A DNA stretch of 64,000 bases from positions 3,321,869 to 3,385,868 of the forward strand of contig NZ_LT575476.1 of the NCBI RefSeq assembly GCF_900086655.1, read 5' to 3'. This DNA is from Paenibacillus tuaregi (GTDB taxonomy: Bacteria > Bacillota > Bacilli > Paenibacillales > Paenibacillaceae). The notes under the pieces were generated by a model that ran no database searches, was not told the origin of the DNA, and was given only the letters and a program-made list of their open reading frames with translations. The position numbers and the translations under genes were made by a program. Below are positions 25,628 to 35,790 of this stretch, in pieces; position 1 is the stretch's first letter; the number at the start of each line of letters is the position of its first letter.

Positions 25628-27658
25628 TTACATGCTCTCCAGAATCAGCACCCCTCTTCCCGGCAGCGATACCTGGCCCTTTATCTGTTCGCCACTCAGT
25701 AAATCCCTCATCACCTGGTTTCCAATTTGGATCTGGGCCTCATCTGCAAGATGGTTCAGGACGAACAAGTACCTTGACTCCCCCTTAACCCGCAGGGCTG
25801 TTTCCACACCTCGGGGCACATCCGCGAGAAGGGGAGCTATTTCTTTGTCCTGGCATAAATTACTCAGGAATCCTTCAAGAAATGCGGCTTCGGGGCTGCT
25901 CGCCACATAGTAGGCGGTTCCTTGACCATAGCGGTTCCTGGTCAGAACCGGCATGCCCTTGTAGAAATCCTCCCCATATTCCGCTAGCACCTCCGCTCCT
26001 TCGGCATGAATAAGATCACAGAGCAGCCCGCAGGAATAACTTCCTTCCAGCTCCCCCCAGGCTTGCCGCATCTCCATGCGGTTGCTCTGATCCGGGAACA
26101 GGGCGTCAATCTCCTCAGCCCATATTCCTGTAACCTTGCGCAGTTCACCCGGATACCCTCCGGTGGCAACCAGATCATTCTCATTCACGATTCCGCTGAA
26201 GAAAGTGGTTACGAAAGTGCCTCCCCCTTCCACGAACTCTTCAATTCTGCCGGCATACCCCGGCTTAACCATATAGAGAACCGGAGCAATTACAAGATCA
26301 TACGGGGAAAGATCCGCATCGACACCGATCATATCCACGGCAATATTCAGCTTAAATAAAGCGTCATAATACTTGTGGACCTCCTTCACATAATCCAGCG
26401 CCACAGTGGGTCCACTGGATAGTTCAATCGCCCAGCGGTTTTCCCAGTCGTAGACGATGGCAACCCGTGCCCCGCTTCGCGAATCAAGAATCGAGTCTGC
26501 AAGTCCCTGCAGTTCCTTGCCGAGCTGGGCGCACTCGCGGAATACACGCGTATGCTCATGTCCCACATGCTCAATCAGCGCCCCATGGTATTTCTCACAT
26601 GCCCCGATGGACCGACGCAGCTGGAAGAACATCACCGTATCCGCACCACGCGCCACCGCCTGATAGCTCCACAGGCGCATGACACCCGGCCGCTTTAACG
26701 AATTGTAAGCCTGCCAATTCTGCTGGCTCGGGGTCTGCTCCATAAGCATGAACGGTTGACCATGCTTTAGTCCGCGCATCAGATCATGGGTCATCGCGGT
26801 TAAGCTGACCGGTGTATCGAGCGAGGGATAGTTATCCCATGACACCACGTCCATATATTTGGCCCACTCGAAATAATCCAGTTCCGGGTACAGCCCCATT
26901 AAATTGGTAGTGACCGGAATATCCGGGGTAAACTCCTTGATGGCCTCATACTCCAGTTTGTAACACTCCAGCAGACTGTTAGACATGAATCTACGGTAGT
27001 CTAGTGAGATGCCTTGAAAGTTCGTCCGGTTATGCCCCCATTCCTCACTGAGCTCACTTGGAGGCACAATCTCATCCCAATCGTAGAACGTATGTCCCCA
27101 AAATCTCGTGTTCCAAGCACGGTTCAGTGCGTCCAGCGTTTTATAGCGTTCCTTCAGCCATACCCGGAAGGCAGCAGCACAGTTATCACAGTAGCAGTAC
27201 CCTCCATACTCATTGGAGATATGCCAAATCACAAGTGCCGGATGGTCCTTGTATCTCTCGGCCAGTTTGCCGGCAAGCCTGGTCGAATACTGGCGGTAAG
27301 TCGGGCTGTTCGGACAAGAATTATGCCTTCCACCGAAGGCCCGCTTGCGGCCCATCCTATCCACTCTGAGAACATCCGGATGACGCTTCGCCATCCATGC
27401 CGGGTGTGCCCCCGTGCTTGTTGCCAGACAGACGTATACTCCGGTTCTGGACATGCGGTCCATCTGCTCATCCAGCCAGCTGAAATCATACACATCCTCA
27501 CTTGGCTGATTCAGTGCCCACGAGAATACGTTAAGCGTAGCCACATCCACCCCGGCAAGCTGGAACATCCGTTCATCCTCACTCCAGATGGCGGGCTCCC
27601 ACTGTTCAGGATTGTAATCCCCGCCATACCAGATTTTTGGCAGCTTGGTGTTAATCAT
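25628..27658 (-). CDS. GH42 beta-galactosidase, cytoplasmic
   Basis: A 676-residue glycoside hydrolase of family 42: WYGGDYNPEQW at residues 10-20, acid/base Glu150 in WHISNEYGG, nucleophile Glu307 in FMLMEQTPS, and the zinc-site cysteines 115, 155, 157 and 160 (CPNSP and CYCDNC). A trimerisation-type domain and small C-terminal beta domain complete the usual length. No signal peptide is present, so it hydrolyses imported beta-galactosides. It is last in an operon with GH95 fucosidase and an oligosaccharide importer, 28 bp behind GH95, and ends before the terminator at 25503-25541. In this setting it would remove galactose from xyloglucan side chains after defucosylation. Confidence 0.93.
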   Translation of the reverse strand: MINTKLPKIWYGGDYNPEQWEPAIWSEDERMFQLAGVDVATLNVFSWALNQPSEDVYDFSWLDEQMDRMSRTGVYVCLATSTGAHPAWMAKRHPDVLRVDRMGRKRAFGGRHNSCPNSPTYRQYSTRLAGKLAERYKDHPALVIWHISNEYGGYCYCDNCAAAFRVWLKERYKTLDALNRAWNTRFWGHTFYDWDEIVPPSELSEEWGHNRTNFQGISLDYRRFMSNSLLECYKLEYEAIKEFTPDIPVTTNLMGLYPELDYFEWAKYMDVVSWDNYPSLDTPVSLTAMTHDLMRGLKHGQPFMLMEQTPSQQNWQAYNSLKRPGVMRLWSYQAVARGADTVMFFQLRRSIGACEKYHGALIEHVGHEHTRVFRECAQLGKELQGLADSILDSRSGARVAIVYDWENRWAIELSSGPTVALDYVKEVHKYYDALFKLNIAVDMIGVDADLSPYDLVIAPVLYMVKPGYAGRIEEFVEGGGTFVTTFFSGIVNENDLVATGGYPGELRKVTGIWAEEIDALFPDQSNRMEMRQAWGELEGSYSCGLLCDLIHAEGAEVLAEYGEDFYKGMPVLTRNRYGQGTAYYVASSPEAAFLEGFLSNLCQDKEIAPLLADVPRGVETALRVKGESRYLFVLNHLADEAQIQIGNQVMRDLLSGEQIKGQVSLPGRGVLILESM

Positions 27659-27686
27659 TTCTTTCCCATCCCTTCTGAATTGAAAT

Positions 27687-30056
27687 TTATATCAATTTTA
27701 TCGTATAAGGCTTGTGAGGCGCAGCGGCAAAGACCAGCACCCCGCCCGGCTCTGTCACCGCCGTACCTCCCACCACTTGCAGTGCCTCTCCGCGATACCT
27801 TACCCTGCATGAGCCGCCATAAACGGAAGTAATCCGGGCTTGAACTAGGCGGCCTGCTGCCCATTCCACATCCACCGTAAATCCTCCCCTGGCTCTCAGA
27901 CCGGCAACCTCTCCCTGTCTCCACGATGAAGGAAGGGCGGGCAGCAGGTCTATATAAGCCGCATGGCTCTGGAGCAGCATTTCAGCAATTCCAGCGGTTC
28001 CTCCAAAATTTCCGTCGATCTGAAACGGAGGATGGGCATCGAACAGATTTGGATACGTGGACCTGCTCAACAAGGAGCGCAGGAAATGATGCGCCCACTC
28101 CCCGTCAGCCAATCTTGCGTACAGATTCACCAGCCAGGCACAGCTCCACCCGGTATGCCCGCCGCCGCTGGCAATCCGCTGGTCAAGCACAAGCCTTGCA
28201 GCCTCGGCCAGCTCCGGCGTATGCTCCGGGTGGATCTCAAATCCCGGATGAAGGCCATACAGATGGGACATGTGCCGGTGACCGGACTCAGCTTCCTGAA
28301 ATTCGGACGCCCATTCCATCAGCCGGCCGTCCCCGCCAATCTGGAAGGGGCGCAATCTGCCAGCCGCTGTCAGCAGGGTACTTGCCCATTCTCCATCAAT
28401 ACCAAGAAGCCCGGCCGCCTTGGCACAATTCCTGAACAGCTCGCGGATAAGCGACATATCCATCGTAGAGCCTTCGGATATGCTGCACACATTTCCCGAA
28501 GGAGTAATGAACTCATTCTCCGGGGAAATAGATGGGCTGGTGACCAAATACCCTTCAGCATCTTCCACCAGCCAATCAAGACAGAACTCTGCCGCACCCT
28601 TCATCAGGGGGTAGGCTGTATCCCGCAGGAACTGAAGGTCATGCGGCTCATACAAATAATGCTCCCACAGGTGGCTGCACAGCCACACACCGCCCATGGG
28701 CCACATGGCCCAGCTGGCGCGGCCTTCGGAAGGGGTTGAGGTCCGCCACAAATCCACATTGTGATGGGCGACCCAGCCGCGCGCTCCATAGTGAATACGG
28801 GCGGTTCTGCTGCCGCTGGCGCCAAGCTCCCCGATCAAGTCCATCAACGGTTCATGGCATTCGGCCAGATTGCACACTTCAGCTGCCCAATAATTCATCT
28901 GTGTATTGATATTGGTCGTATATCCACAGTTCCAGGGGGGCTGAACATGCGGATTCCAGATTCCCTGCAGATGTGCGGCTTGAGTACCTGGTCTTGAAGA
29001 AGCCATTAACAGGTAGCGGCCATACTGGAAATACAAAGCTTCAAGCTCCGGGTCTCTGCCCCCGCCAGCATATAACTTCAGGCGTTCATCGGTCGGAAGC
29101 CGCCGTATCGCTTCGCTCTCCTCCCCTCCCAAGATCAGCGACACGCGGCTGAATAAATCCAGATGATCCCGGATGTGTCTCTCCCTTAGCAGGCTGAAGC
29201 CAAGACCTGCCGCGGCTGTCAGCTGCTCCCGGCTCTTCTTTTCCGGATCTGATCGGCCAGGCATCACATCAAACCGTTCAAAGTCCGTTGCCGCCGTCAA
29301 ATAAAGTACGGCAGACCCGGTATTATGAATACGCAGAGCCCCTTCCTCCCCAGCCTCAAGACTCCCTCCGCATGCGTCCACGAACAGATGCACAGCGAAG
29401 CTGATTCCCCGGTCTTCTTCATACAAAATGGGCTGTGGGTGATCGCCGGCATAATTGTCTGCAATATGCGAAGGCGCTCTTCCTCTTAAGACCAGCTCGG
29501 CTTCTCCGGCATGAACCGTATACCGGAGCGGGGAACTCAGCTGAACCGTAACATCAATCCCCTGGGTATCCTCCAGCCTGACGACCATAACCTGATCAGG
29601 CGCACTGACGAACACCTCTCTGTAGAACCGCGCTCCCCCTTTGCCGGATTGGACGGCCGCTACCCCCCGCTTCAGGTCGAGGCTGCGAGTATAACCCTGC
29701 TCTCTTCCGGTAAATCTGTGGTTTCGAAGCCATAGATCGCCAAGCGGCTGATAGGACTCCGTCCGCCTTCCCACCATGCCCTGCTCCACCAGCTGTTCGG
29801 CTTCCTCAAAGCTTCCCTCGCGGATCAGCTTTCTTACACGCTCCAAATAGCGGATCGCTTCATAGTTCATCGTGTCCCTGGGAAATCCTGACCATAACGT
29901 ATCCTCATTCAGCGCAATTCTCTCCAGCTCATCTCCTCCAAAAACCATGCCACCCAAGCGCCCATTGCCGACCGGAAGCGCTTCTTCCCAGCTTTCGGCT
30001 GGCTGTCTGTACCACAGCCGCTCTTCATTTCCTGCCTCAACCGGATACATACTCAT
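27687..30056 (-). CDS. GH95 alpha-L-fucosidase, cytoplasmic
   Basis: A 789-residue family 95 glycoside hydrolase beginning [20 protein letters not shown], typical of the family. Catalytic-region motifs are visible: [16 protein letters not shown] (the Asn pair that activates the water), the Glu in [21 protein letters not shown], and the Asp in [15 protein letters not shown]95 enzymes mostly cleave alpha-1,2-L-fucose by inversion. There is no signal peptide. It sits 51 bp behind the binding-protein gene and 28 bp before GH42, so fucose and galactose removal are co-expressed. alpha-L-galactosidase activity is also known in the family and cannot be excluded. Confidence 0.92.
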   Translation of the reverse strand: MSMYPVEAGNEERLWYRQPAESWEEALPVGNGRLGGMVFGGDELERIALNEDTLWSGFPRDTMNYEAIRYLERVRKLIREGSFEEAEQLVEQGMVGRRTESYQPLGDLWLRNHRFTGREQGYTRSLDLKRGVAAVQSGKGGARFYREVFVSAPDQVMVVRLEDTQGIDVTVQLSSPLRYTVHAGEAELVLRGRAPSHIADNYAGDHPQPILYEEDRGISFAVHLFVDACGGSLEAGEEGALRIHNTGSAVLYLTAATDFERFDVMPGRSDPEKKSREQLTAAAGLGFSLLRERHIRDHLDLFSRVSLILGGEESEAIRRLPTDERLKLYAGGGRDPELEALYFQYGRYLLMASSRPGTQAAHLQGIWNPHVQPPWNCGYTTNINTQMNYWAAEVCNLAECHEPLMDLIGELGASGSRTARIHYGARGWVAHHNVDLWRTSTPSEGRASWAMWPMGGVWLCSHLWEHYLYEPHDLQFLRDTAYPLMKGAAEFCLDWLVEDAEGYLVTSPSISPENEFITPSGNVCSISEGSTMDMSLIRELFRNCAKAAGLLGIDGEWASTLLTAAGRLRPFQIGGDGRLMEWASEFQEAESGHRHMSHLYGLHPGFEIHPEHTPELAEAARLVLDQRIASGGGHTGWSCAWLVNLYARLADGEWAHHFLRSLLSRSTYPNLFDAHPPFQIDGNFGGTAGIAEMLLQSHAAYIDLLPALPSSWRQGEVAGLRARGGFTVDVEWAAGRLVQARITSVYGGSCRVRYRGEALQVVGGTAVTEPGGVLVFAAAPHKPYTIKLI

Positions 30057-30107
30057 CCTCCTGCTGTCGAACAGAAAGCCCGGACAAATGCCCGGGCTGC
30101 TGCTTCA

Positions 30108-31814
30108 TTATTTCACATCTTTACCAGTCCAAAGCGCAACTCTGGCTTTGACCAGCTTGGTATATTCGGCTTCCATTTTAGGAGCGCCAGCCTTGTCGAG
30201 ACTCGCCAGGAAGTTGTCATAGACCCGGTCGAAATCTCCCGGTTTGCTAAGAATGGCTTCCGGAATGCTTTTGCGAATAATATCCTGGGTCTTCTTGAAG
30301 ATGACCTGGTATTCCCCGTCTGTAGGCACCGTCATGTTGTAAGCAGCTCCCCATTCCTTAACCGGGAATTCCTTCTCGCTTGGGAACAGATCTTTCCAAG
30401 TAGTAGCCTTGTATGCCTTCAATGATTCCTTTTCGGCATCTGAATAACTGGCTACAATCTGTTCAGGGAAGTTCGTGGTGTAATAGTTGCCTGTGGAATC
30501 CTTCACACCGTCACCATACCGCGCACTGAAAGCTGCATACAATCCAATTCCTGTCTCCTTTGCGAAGTTGGAGGCATCGTTGACCTTTCGGTTCTGCACA
30601 TCTTGAGGAATAACCCGCTTGCCGTTCTCCACCTTATAGTGTTTCCCTTCGATCCCCCAGTTGCGGAGAACCTGACCTTCATCTGAAGCCAGCCAATCCA
30701 GGAATTTAATAGCACGGACCGGATCTTTGCAGGAAGTTGTAATCCCAACGCCATATCCGTCAAACCCTGTAGATTGCATGGATTTATCCTTAATGTCCTC
30801 GGAAATGGTTACAGGGAAGTGGGCATAAGTGTACTCGTTCTTGCCTGAGCTTTTAAGGGCATTCTCAGCATCCTGGTAATCCCATTCCTGGTCAATCAGG
30901 CCGAGCACCCGTCCGCTTGAAATTTTAGCCTTATACTGATCGTCCTTTTGAATAAATGTATCTTTGTCCAGCAGTCCTTCAGTATACATATGGTTCAACC
31001 AGCGGAAGTACTCCTTCTCTTCCGGACGCTTATAATGAAGCTTCGCCTCATAAGTTGCCGGGTCGATATAATACTCCCCATCATCCGGAGCTCCGGTCGC
31101 CAGGAAGGCCGGGTTCGTCACTGTGATCATAATTTTCCAATCATCCGCATTAAGTGTAAGCGGAATTGTAGGCTGTCCATTGGTTGTCGGATGCTTGGCC
31201 ACATACTGCTTGAGCACGTTCTCATAATCCTTCAGCGTTCTGACCTTGGGATAACCCAGCTCCTTCAGAACACGATGCTGAATCTCGAAGCCGCCGGTAG
31301 CATCAAACACCACGTTATCCACGCCGGCATTCGTCGGAATCGAATAAATCTTCGGGTCCTCGTTGCTGTACTTCAGCCGGTTCATGTTGCTGCTATAAAT
31401 CTTTTTCAAATTCGGAGCATGCTTCTCAATCAAATCGGTCAGATCAATCATCGCTCCGGCATCAACCAGCATGCCCAGATTACCCTTGGCAAAGATCATA
31501 TCGGGATACTCCCCGCTGGCCGCCATCAGGGAGACTTTATTGTCCCCACCCCCGCTGCCGACATCATACTCCGCATTAATGGTAACTCCAGTCTTCTTCG
31601 TGATCTCCTGTCCCACATCATCCTTCATGTTGTTCCAATTGGGACTTGCATCCGCACCGAAGAAGGTAAAGGTCACTGGAGCTGTGGACTCCGTATCCCC
31701 GGCTTTGCCCGTATCTGCTGCCCCTGGATTGTCCTTCGAGCTTGAGCAGCCAGCCAGCATTAACGAACCTGCCAGAACCAGCGCTACGAGTCTTGACGCT
31801 TTGCTAATCTTCAT
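30108..31814 (-). CDS. LplA-like sugar-binding lipoprotein of CUT1 importer
   Basis: I set the start at ATG 31814 (behind AAGGGGGAT), not at the longer open frame, because it gives a proper lipoprotein signal MKISKASRLVALVLAGSLML with lipobox LAGC, acylated Cys23. The mature 568-residue protein is a large extracellular solute-binding protein of the LplA/YtcQ type common in Paenibacillus, starting VTFTFFGADASPNWNN. It should deliver oligosaccharides to the two permeases encoded just upstream; 83 bp separate it from the second permease gene. Ligand is inferred from the co-transcribed GH95 and GH42 enzymes. Confidence 0.9.
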   Translation of the reverse strand: MKISKASRLVALVLAGSLMLAGCSSSKDNPGAADTGKAGDTESTAPVTFTFFGADASPNWNNMKDDVGQEITKKTGVTINAEYDVGSGGGDNKVSLMAASGEYPDMIFAKGNLGMLVDAGAMIDLTDLIEKHAPNLKKIYSSNMNRLKYSNEDPKIYSIPTNAGVDNVVFDATGGFEIQHRVLKELGYPKVRTLKDYENVLKQYVAKHPTTNGQPTIPLTLNADDWKIMITVTNPAFLATGAPDDGEYYIDPATYEAKLHYKRPEEKEYFRWLNHMYTEGLLDKDTFIQKDDQYKAKISSGRVLGLIDQEWDYQDAENALKSSGKNEYTYAHFPVTISEDIKDKSMQSTGFDGYGVGITTSCKDPVRAIKFLDWLASDEGQVLRNWGIEGKHYKVENGKRVIPQDVQNRKVNDASNFAKETGIGLYAAFSARYGDGVKDSTGNYYTTNFPEQIVASYSDAEKESLKAYKATTWKDLFPSEKEFPVKEWGAAYNMTVPTDGEYQVIFKKTQDIIRKSIPEAILSKPGDFDRVYDNFLASLDKAGAPKMEAEYTKLVKARVALWTGKDVK

Positions 31815-31897
31815 TTTTATCCCCCTTGCCATATTAAGTCGCTTGTGTATGTGATCAGCCTGACGGGCTGAATTCACCGTGTTCAACCTATGAACCA

Positions 31898-32797
31898 TTA
31901 GGCTTTTACTGCCCCAAGGGTCATTCCGCCCACAAAATAACGTTGAAGAAATGGATATACCAGAAGAATCGGAACGGTGACCACAATCGTAATCGCCATT
32001 TTGATTGAATCCGGTGAGACATGGGCCATTTGAGTCGCCAGATCGTTGGCATTGACCATATTCCCGCCCTGCTGTGTGCTCTGCAGCACTTTCATCAATT
32101 CATACTGAAGCGTAGTCCACTGCTGCTTGGTTCCATTGTACAGATACGTATCGAACCAGGAATTCCACTGCCCTACGGCCAGGAACAGCGCAATGGTGGC
32201 CAGAACCGGTTTGCAGAGAGGGAGGATGATTCTGTAATAAATCGTGAAATCATTAGCCCCGTCCAGCTTGGCTGATTCCTGAAGGGCATACGGAAGGCCG
32301 TCAATAAACGACCGGATAATGAAAACGTTGAATCCGCTGACAAGCCCTGGCAGAATGTATACCCAGAACGTACCGATCAAATGAAGATCCCGCATCAGAA
32401 TGTAGACGGGAACGATTCCCCCTGAGAAATACATCGTAAGCGCGACGAAGGTAGAGATAAATTTTCTGCCCCGGAAATCCGCCCTGCTAAGAGTAAATGC
32501 CAGCATCGACGCTGCGATCAGACCAAGTACAGTTCCTACAATCGTGCGGAGCAGCGAGATCTTCAGGCCCTGAATAAGGCCTGTATAGTTGAAAATCGTC
32601 TGATAGTTCTCCAGCGTGAACGCTCTGGGCCAAATGTAAATGCCGCCACGAACCGTATCGGTAGAATCATTAAGTGATATCGCCAGAACATTTATAAAGG
32701 GATAGAGTGTCACAATCAGTACAACGGTTAGAAAGAAATAATTGAAGATATCAAACAATTTCTCTGATCGGGTTGAATTAAATGCCCGGTCCGCCAT
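31898..32797 (-). CDS. LplC-like carbohydrate ABC transporter permease
   Basis: A 299-residue inner-membrane permease with six hydrophobic helices and the EAA loop YALQESAKLDGANDFTIYYRIILPL (residues about 180-205). The ending FLQRYFVGGMTLGAVKA is characteristic of LplC/YtcP-type proteins. It pairs with the LplB-like permease 15 bp upstream. The locus has no ATPase gene; CUT1 importers of Bacillales generally use a shared MsmX-type ATPase encoded elsewhere. Confidence 0.92.
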   Translation of the reverse strand: MADRAFNSTRSEKLFDIFNYFFLTVVLIVTLYPFINVLAISLNDSTDTVRGGIYIWPRAFTLENYQTIFNYTGLIQGLKISLLRTIVGTVLGLIAASMLAFTLSRADFRGRKFISTFVALTMYFSGGIVPVYILMRDLHLIGTFWVYILPGLVSGFNVFIIRSFIDGLPYALQESAKLDGANDFTIYYRIILPLCKPVLATIALFLAVGQWNSWFDTYLYNGTKQQWTTLQYELMKVLQSTQQGGNMVNANDLATQMAHVSPDSIKMAITIVVTVPILLVYPFLQRYFVGGMTLGAVKA

Positions 32798-32812
32798 ATT
32801 CCTCTCTCCTCT

Positions 32813-33805
32813 CTACATAACGCTTTCTTTCGTGAATTTCTTGAACAGTCCGTTGGCGGTGAAGAGGAGAATAATGCTGACCACCGAATTGAACATCCCG
32901 ATGGCTGTACCATAGGAGAAACGGTTGATTTGAATCCCGTACTTCAGCGCATATAAGTCCAGCACCTCTGAGTAATCCGTCACGAGACTATTCCCCAGCA
33001 GCATCTGCTTCTCAAACCCAATGCTGGTCAGGTGTCCGATCGACAGGATAAGCAGAACCATAATGGTCGGCCGGATTCCTGGCAGAGTAATGTTCCACAT
33101 CTGTCTGAAGCGGCCTGCTCCATCTACCCGTGCCGCTTCATAGAGTTCCTTGTCTATTCCGGTGATGGCCGCCAGATAGATAATCGCATTCCACCCCGTC
33201 TCTTTCCACAAGTCGGAAGCGGTTACAATTCCCCAAAACCAGTTTCCCTTAGCCATGAACTGGATCGGTTGATCCACAATATGAAGAGAGATAAGGATCT
33301 CATTCACAATTCCGCCGTCGATAGAGAGCAGCTTCGTAATAATCCCTGCTACTACCACCCATGAGACGAAGTGTGGAAGATAAGATATCGTCTGAACCGT
33401 CCGCTTGAACCTGATGGACCTCAGCTCATTGAGCAGAATGGCAAACACAATTGGCACAATGAATCCGGCGACAATTCCCATGATGCTCATAGCCAGCGTA
33501 TTCCTCAGCACCAGATAGAAGCGCTCGTCCTGAAAAAGCTCAATGAAATTCTTGAATCCCACCCACTTCTGCTCCGAAAAGGCTCGTGCAGGCTTGTAGT
33601 TCTGAAAGGCCATTGTCCATCCCCACAACGGGACATAACTGAATATGAAGAGCCAAATTACAAACGGGATAGACATCATATACAAGTACTTCTGCCTGAC
33701 GACACTTCGCCACAAGCTTCCCTTCTTCGGCTTTTTCTCCTTCTGCGGGTTCTTCAAGCTTACGCCTTCAGCCTGGAGGTTGTTGGTTGTTGTTAGCGTT
33801 TTCAC
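32813..33805 (-). CDS. LplB-like carbohydrate ABC transporter permease
   Basis: A 330-residue permease with a basic N-terminal extension and six helices; the loop ELYEAARVDGAGRFRQMWNI contains the EAA motif and the C-terminal segment SYGTAIGMFNSVVSIILLF is typical of LplB/YteP proteins. The start codon is GTG (33805), behind GGGGGG, and is overlapped by a near-consensus CcpA box, which suggests glucose repression of the whole importer-hydrolase operon. It follows the YesM kinase gene by 97 bp. Confidence 0.92.
   Translation of the reverse strand: MKTLTTTNNLQAEGVSLKNPQKEKKPKKGSLWRSVVRQKYLYMMSIPFVIWLFIFSYVPLWGWTMAFQNYKPARAFSEQKWVGFKNFIELFQDERFYLVLRNTLAMSIMGIVAGFIVPIVFAILLNELRSIRFKRTVQTISYLPHFVSWVVVAGIITKLLSIDGGIVNEILISLHIVDQPIQFMAKGNWFWGIVTASDLWKETGWNAIIYLAAITGIDKELYEAARVDGAGRFRQMWNITLPGIRPTIMVLLILSIGHLTSIGFEKQMLLGNSLVTDYSEVLDLYALKYGIQINRFSYGTAIGMFNSVVSIILLFTANGLFKKFTKESVM
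33791..33804 (-). promoter_or_regulatory. cre box (CcpA site) over the lplB-like start codon
   Basis: TGAAAACGCTAACA on the reverse strand agrees with the core cre consensus TGNAANCGNWNNCW at every defined position and covers the second base of the GTG start onward. Binding by CcpA with HPr-Ser-P here would block transcription or its elongation. Confidence 0.7.
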
Positions 33806-33902
33806 GTCTGGTTTCCCCCCTCATCTATACTCCAATTGTATAGGGGCAGGCGCTGCCGAAATACCCGACAGATTTGACTGAAAACCATATAAAAATTAGA
33901 GA

Positions 33903-35687
33903 TTACGCTTCCTTTGCCGGAATTTCAAAATATATCGTTGTCCCGATTCCCGCTTTGCTCCGAATATGTAGTCCGGCCGAGGGGCCGAATACCATACATA
34001 ACCGCTGATGCACATTCCTTAGTCCAATACTCCGCTTCTCCTTATCCTCCGGGCCGGAAATATACCGAACAATCTCATCCATCCGTTCCTCTGTAATCCC
34101 GGTCCCATTATCTTCAACTTCAATCCGGATCCTGCCCTGCCCGATCTCCTGTATCCGGACATTCACCTGAACCCCGTCCGGCTTGTCCTCCATGCCATGC
34201 ACAACCGCATTCTCCACCAGAGGCTGAATAATGAGCGGCGGAATCATAACCTTGTCCGCATTTGTATCCACGATGATCGTATAGTCAAGCCGTTCCTCAT
34301 AACGGAATTTCTGAATTTCCAGATAAGACCTGATCATTTCAACCTCCTCCTGGAGGGTTGTCTTCTCTCTTCCAGCCTCCAGGTTCTTGCGCATCAGCTT
34401 GCCCAGCAGTCGGACAACTTGAGCAATTTCCCTGTCTCCTTTAAGAAGGGCGTTCATCCGGATGGATTCCAGTGCGTTAAATAGAAAATGAGGATTGATC
34501 TGGCTTGCCATCATTTTAAGCGTGATTTCCTTCTGAGCGATTTCAAGCGCCTGGTTGTGCTCCGTCTTCTCTACCACCTGCCGCATCAGCTGCTGGATGC
34601 TGCTGACCATGTAATTGAATTGGCGGGACAGCTGTCCAATCTCGTCATTGCCATCGATTGTCGACACGACATCGAACTTGCCAAGCGCTACTTGGTTGAG
34701 CTGACGGCTGAGCCGAAGCAGCCTCCCTGTAGTTAAAACCGATACAATGTATACAAAGATTAAGGCTATCACGAGCACAAGCAGCATGAACCAGAACCCC
34801 ATCATACTTACATGGTTGGCATCCTTCACAATGCTCTCGGTTGTAAATACAGAGATAATCCGCAGGCCGTTCATGCTGGCGTCCGGTGTCAGGTTGTCGG
34901 TGATGACATAGGAAGCTTTATCATTAAGAACCTTCTTGTAGGCTCCCTTGTATTCCGTATCTGTGCCCAGGCCCAAGCTCAAGTCCTTCATCAGCTTTCC
35001 CACCATGACCGGCTTGCTCGCGGCGATTATGTATCCTTGTTCATCAGCTATATATGTATCGAACTGCTCCTGCCTAAGCATGCCGTTGAGCTCACCCTGA
35101 TCCATCTCGACCATCAGGATCCCGCTGGAATGGTATTCGGGAAAGATTACTTTCCTGACCAAGCTCAGCCTGTGAACCGGGGAAGCCTCCACATCGGGAA
35201 TATAGAACCAGCCGATATTTTTGTTGGCTGCTGCTTTCTGGTACCAGTGAGTCTTTTTGATCTGCTCATCAAGAGGAATATATTCCAGATTGTTTACCAG
35301 CGTAGAGTTGTCCATGTAGAAGCGGATGCCTGAAATTTCTTTATACTGACGGACATAATCTTTAAATTTAGTGTAGGACAAATAACTCTTTGTCAAATCA
35401 AGCGCACCCTCATAGCGGGTATTTACCAGCTCCTTCAAGCCTTCGTCGAAGAGCAGACTATTGGAAATATCAGTAGGTACGCGAAGCATGTTCAGCGTCT
35501 GGGTCTTGATCTTCTCAACGTTATTCGTTGCTTGATCGATCGCATTATCCAGCGCCTGTTCCCGGAAATAAAAAGTAACGGTACCTCCAATAATCAGGAC
35601 AGGCACCATTACAATAAGAATAAAGGACAGAATCAGCTTGTTTTTCATCTTCAGGTTGTTGGACAATCTCGCCATCCGCTCTAACAT
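33903..35687 (-). CDS. YesM-family sensor histidine kinase
   Basis: A 594-residue membrane kinase: first transmembrane helix at about 17-38, an extracellular sensing domain to about 295 (Cache-like by length), second helix at about 296-320, HAMP linker, then the His_kinase domain with phospho-acceptor His400 in ASQINPHFLFNALES, and an ATPase domain with PLVENAVVHG and EDNGTGI motifs. It is the YesM/LytS-type partner of YesN regulators; the only YesN-type gene here is at 43180, the other end of the locus. It probably reports an extracellular oligosaccharide, perhaps with the adjacent binding protein. Confidence 0.92.
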   Translation of the reverse strand: MLERMARLSNNLKMKNKLILSFILIVMVPVLIIGGTVTFYFREQALDNAIDQATNNVEKIKTQTLNMLRVPTDISNSLLFDEGLKELVNTRYEGALDLTKSYLSYTKFKDYVRQYKEISGIRFYMDNSTLVNNLEYIPLDEQIKKTHWYQKAAANKNIGWFYIPDVEASPVHRLSLVRKVIFPEYHSSGILMVEMDQGELNGMLRQEQFDTYIADEQGYIIAASKPVMVGKLMKDLSLGLGTDTEYKGAYKKVLNDKASYVITDNLTPDASMNGLRIISVFTTESIVKDANHVSMMGFWFMLLVLVIALIFVYIVSVLTTGRLLRLSRQLNQVALGKFDVVSTIDGNDEIGQLSRQFNYMVSSIQQLMRQVVEKTEHNQALEIAQKEITLKMMASQINPHFLFNALESIRMNALLKGDREIAQVVRLLGKLMRKNLEAGREKTTLQEEVEMIRSYLEIQKFRYEERLDYTIIVDTNADKVMIPPLIIQPLVENAVVHGMEDKPDGVQVNVRIQEIGQGRIRIEVEDNGTGITEERMDEIVRYISGPEDKEKRSIGLRNVHQRLCMVFGPSAGLHIRSKAGIGTTIYFEIPAKEA

Positions 35688-35737
35688 AAAGATCCCCCTA
35701 ATCTATAAATTGTCAATTTCTATTATATCAGAAGCAA

Positions 35738-35773
35738 AAGAGGCCCCTTTTATGGCATAAAAAGGAGCCTCTT
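35738..35773 (-). terminator. Terminator after GH31
   Basis: Arms 35738-35751 and 35760-35773 form a long A/T- and GGC-containing hairpin with one mismatch, 18 bp after the GH31 stop on the reverse strand. It separates GH31 from the kinase gene. Confidence 0.8.
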
Positions 35774-35790
35774 CTTCTATGAATTTCTAT

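Noticed and set aside
27014-27832. 272-codon forward open frame over GH42/GH95
   Set aside because: Antisense to conserved catalytic regions of both hydrolases; no motif or start signal.
30948-31745. 265-codon forward open frame over the binding-protein gene
   Set aside because: Antisense to the lipoprotein gene with a clear lipobox; translation is unlike any protein family.
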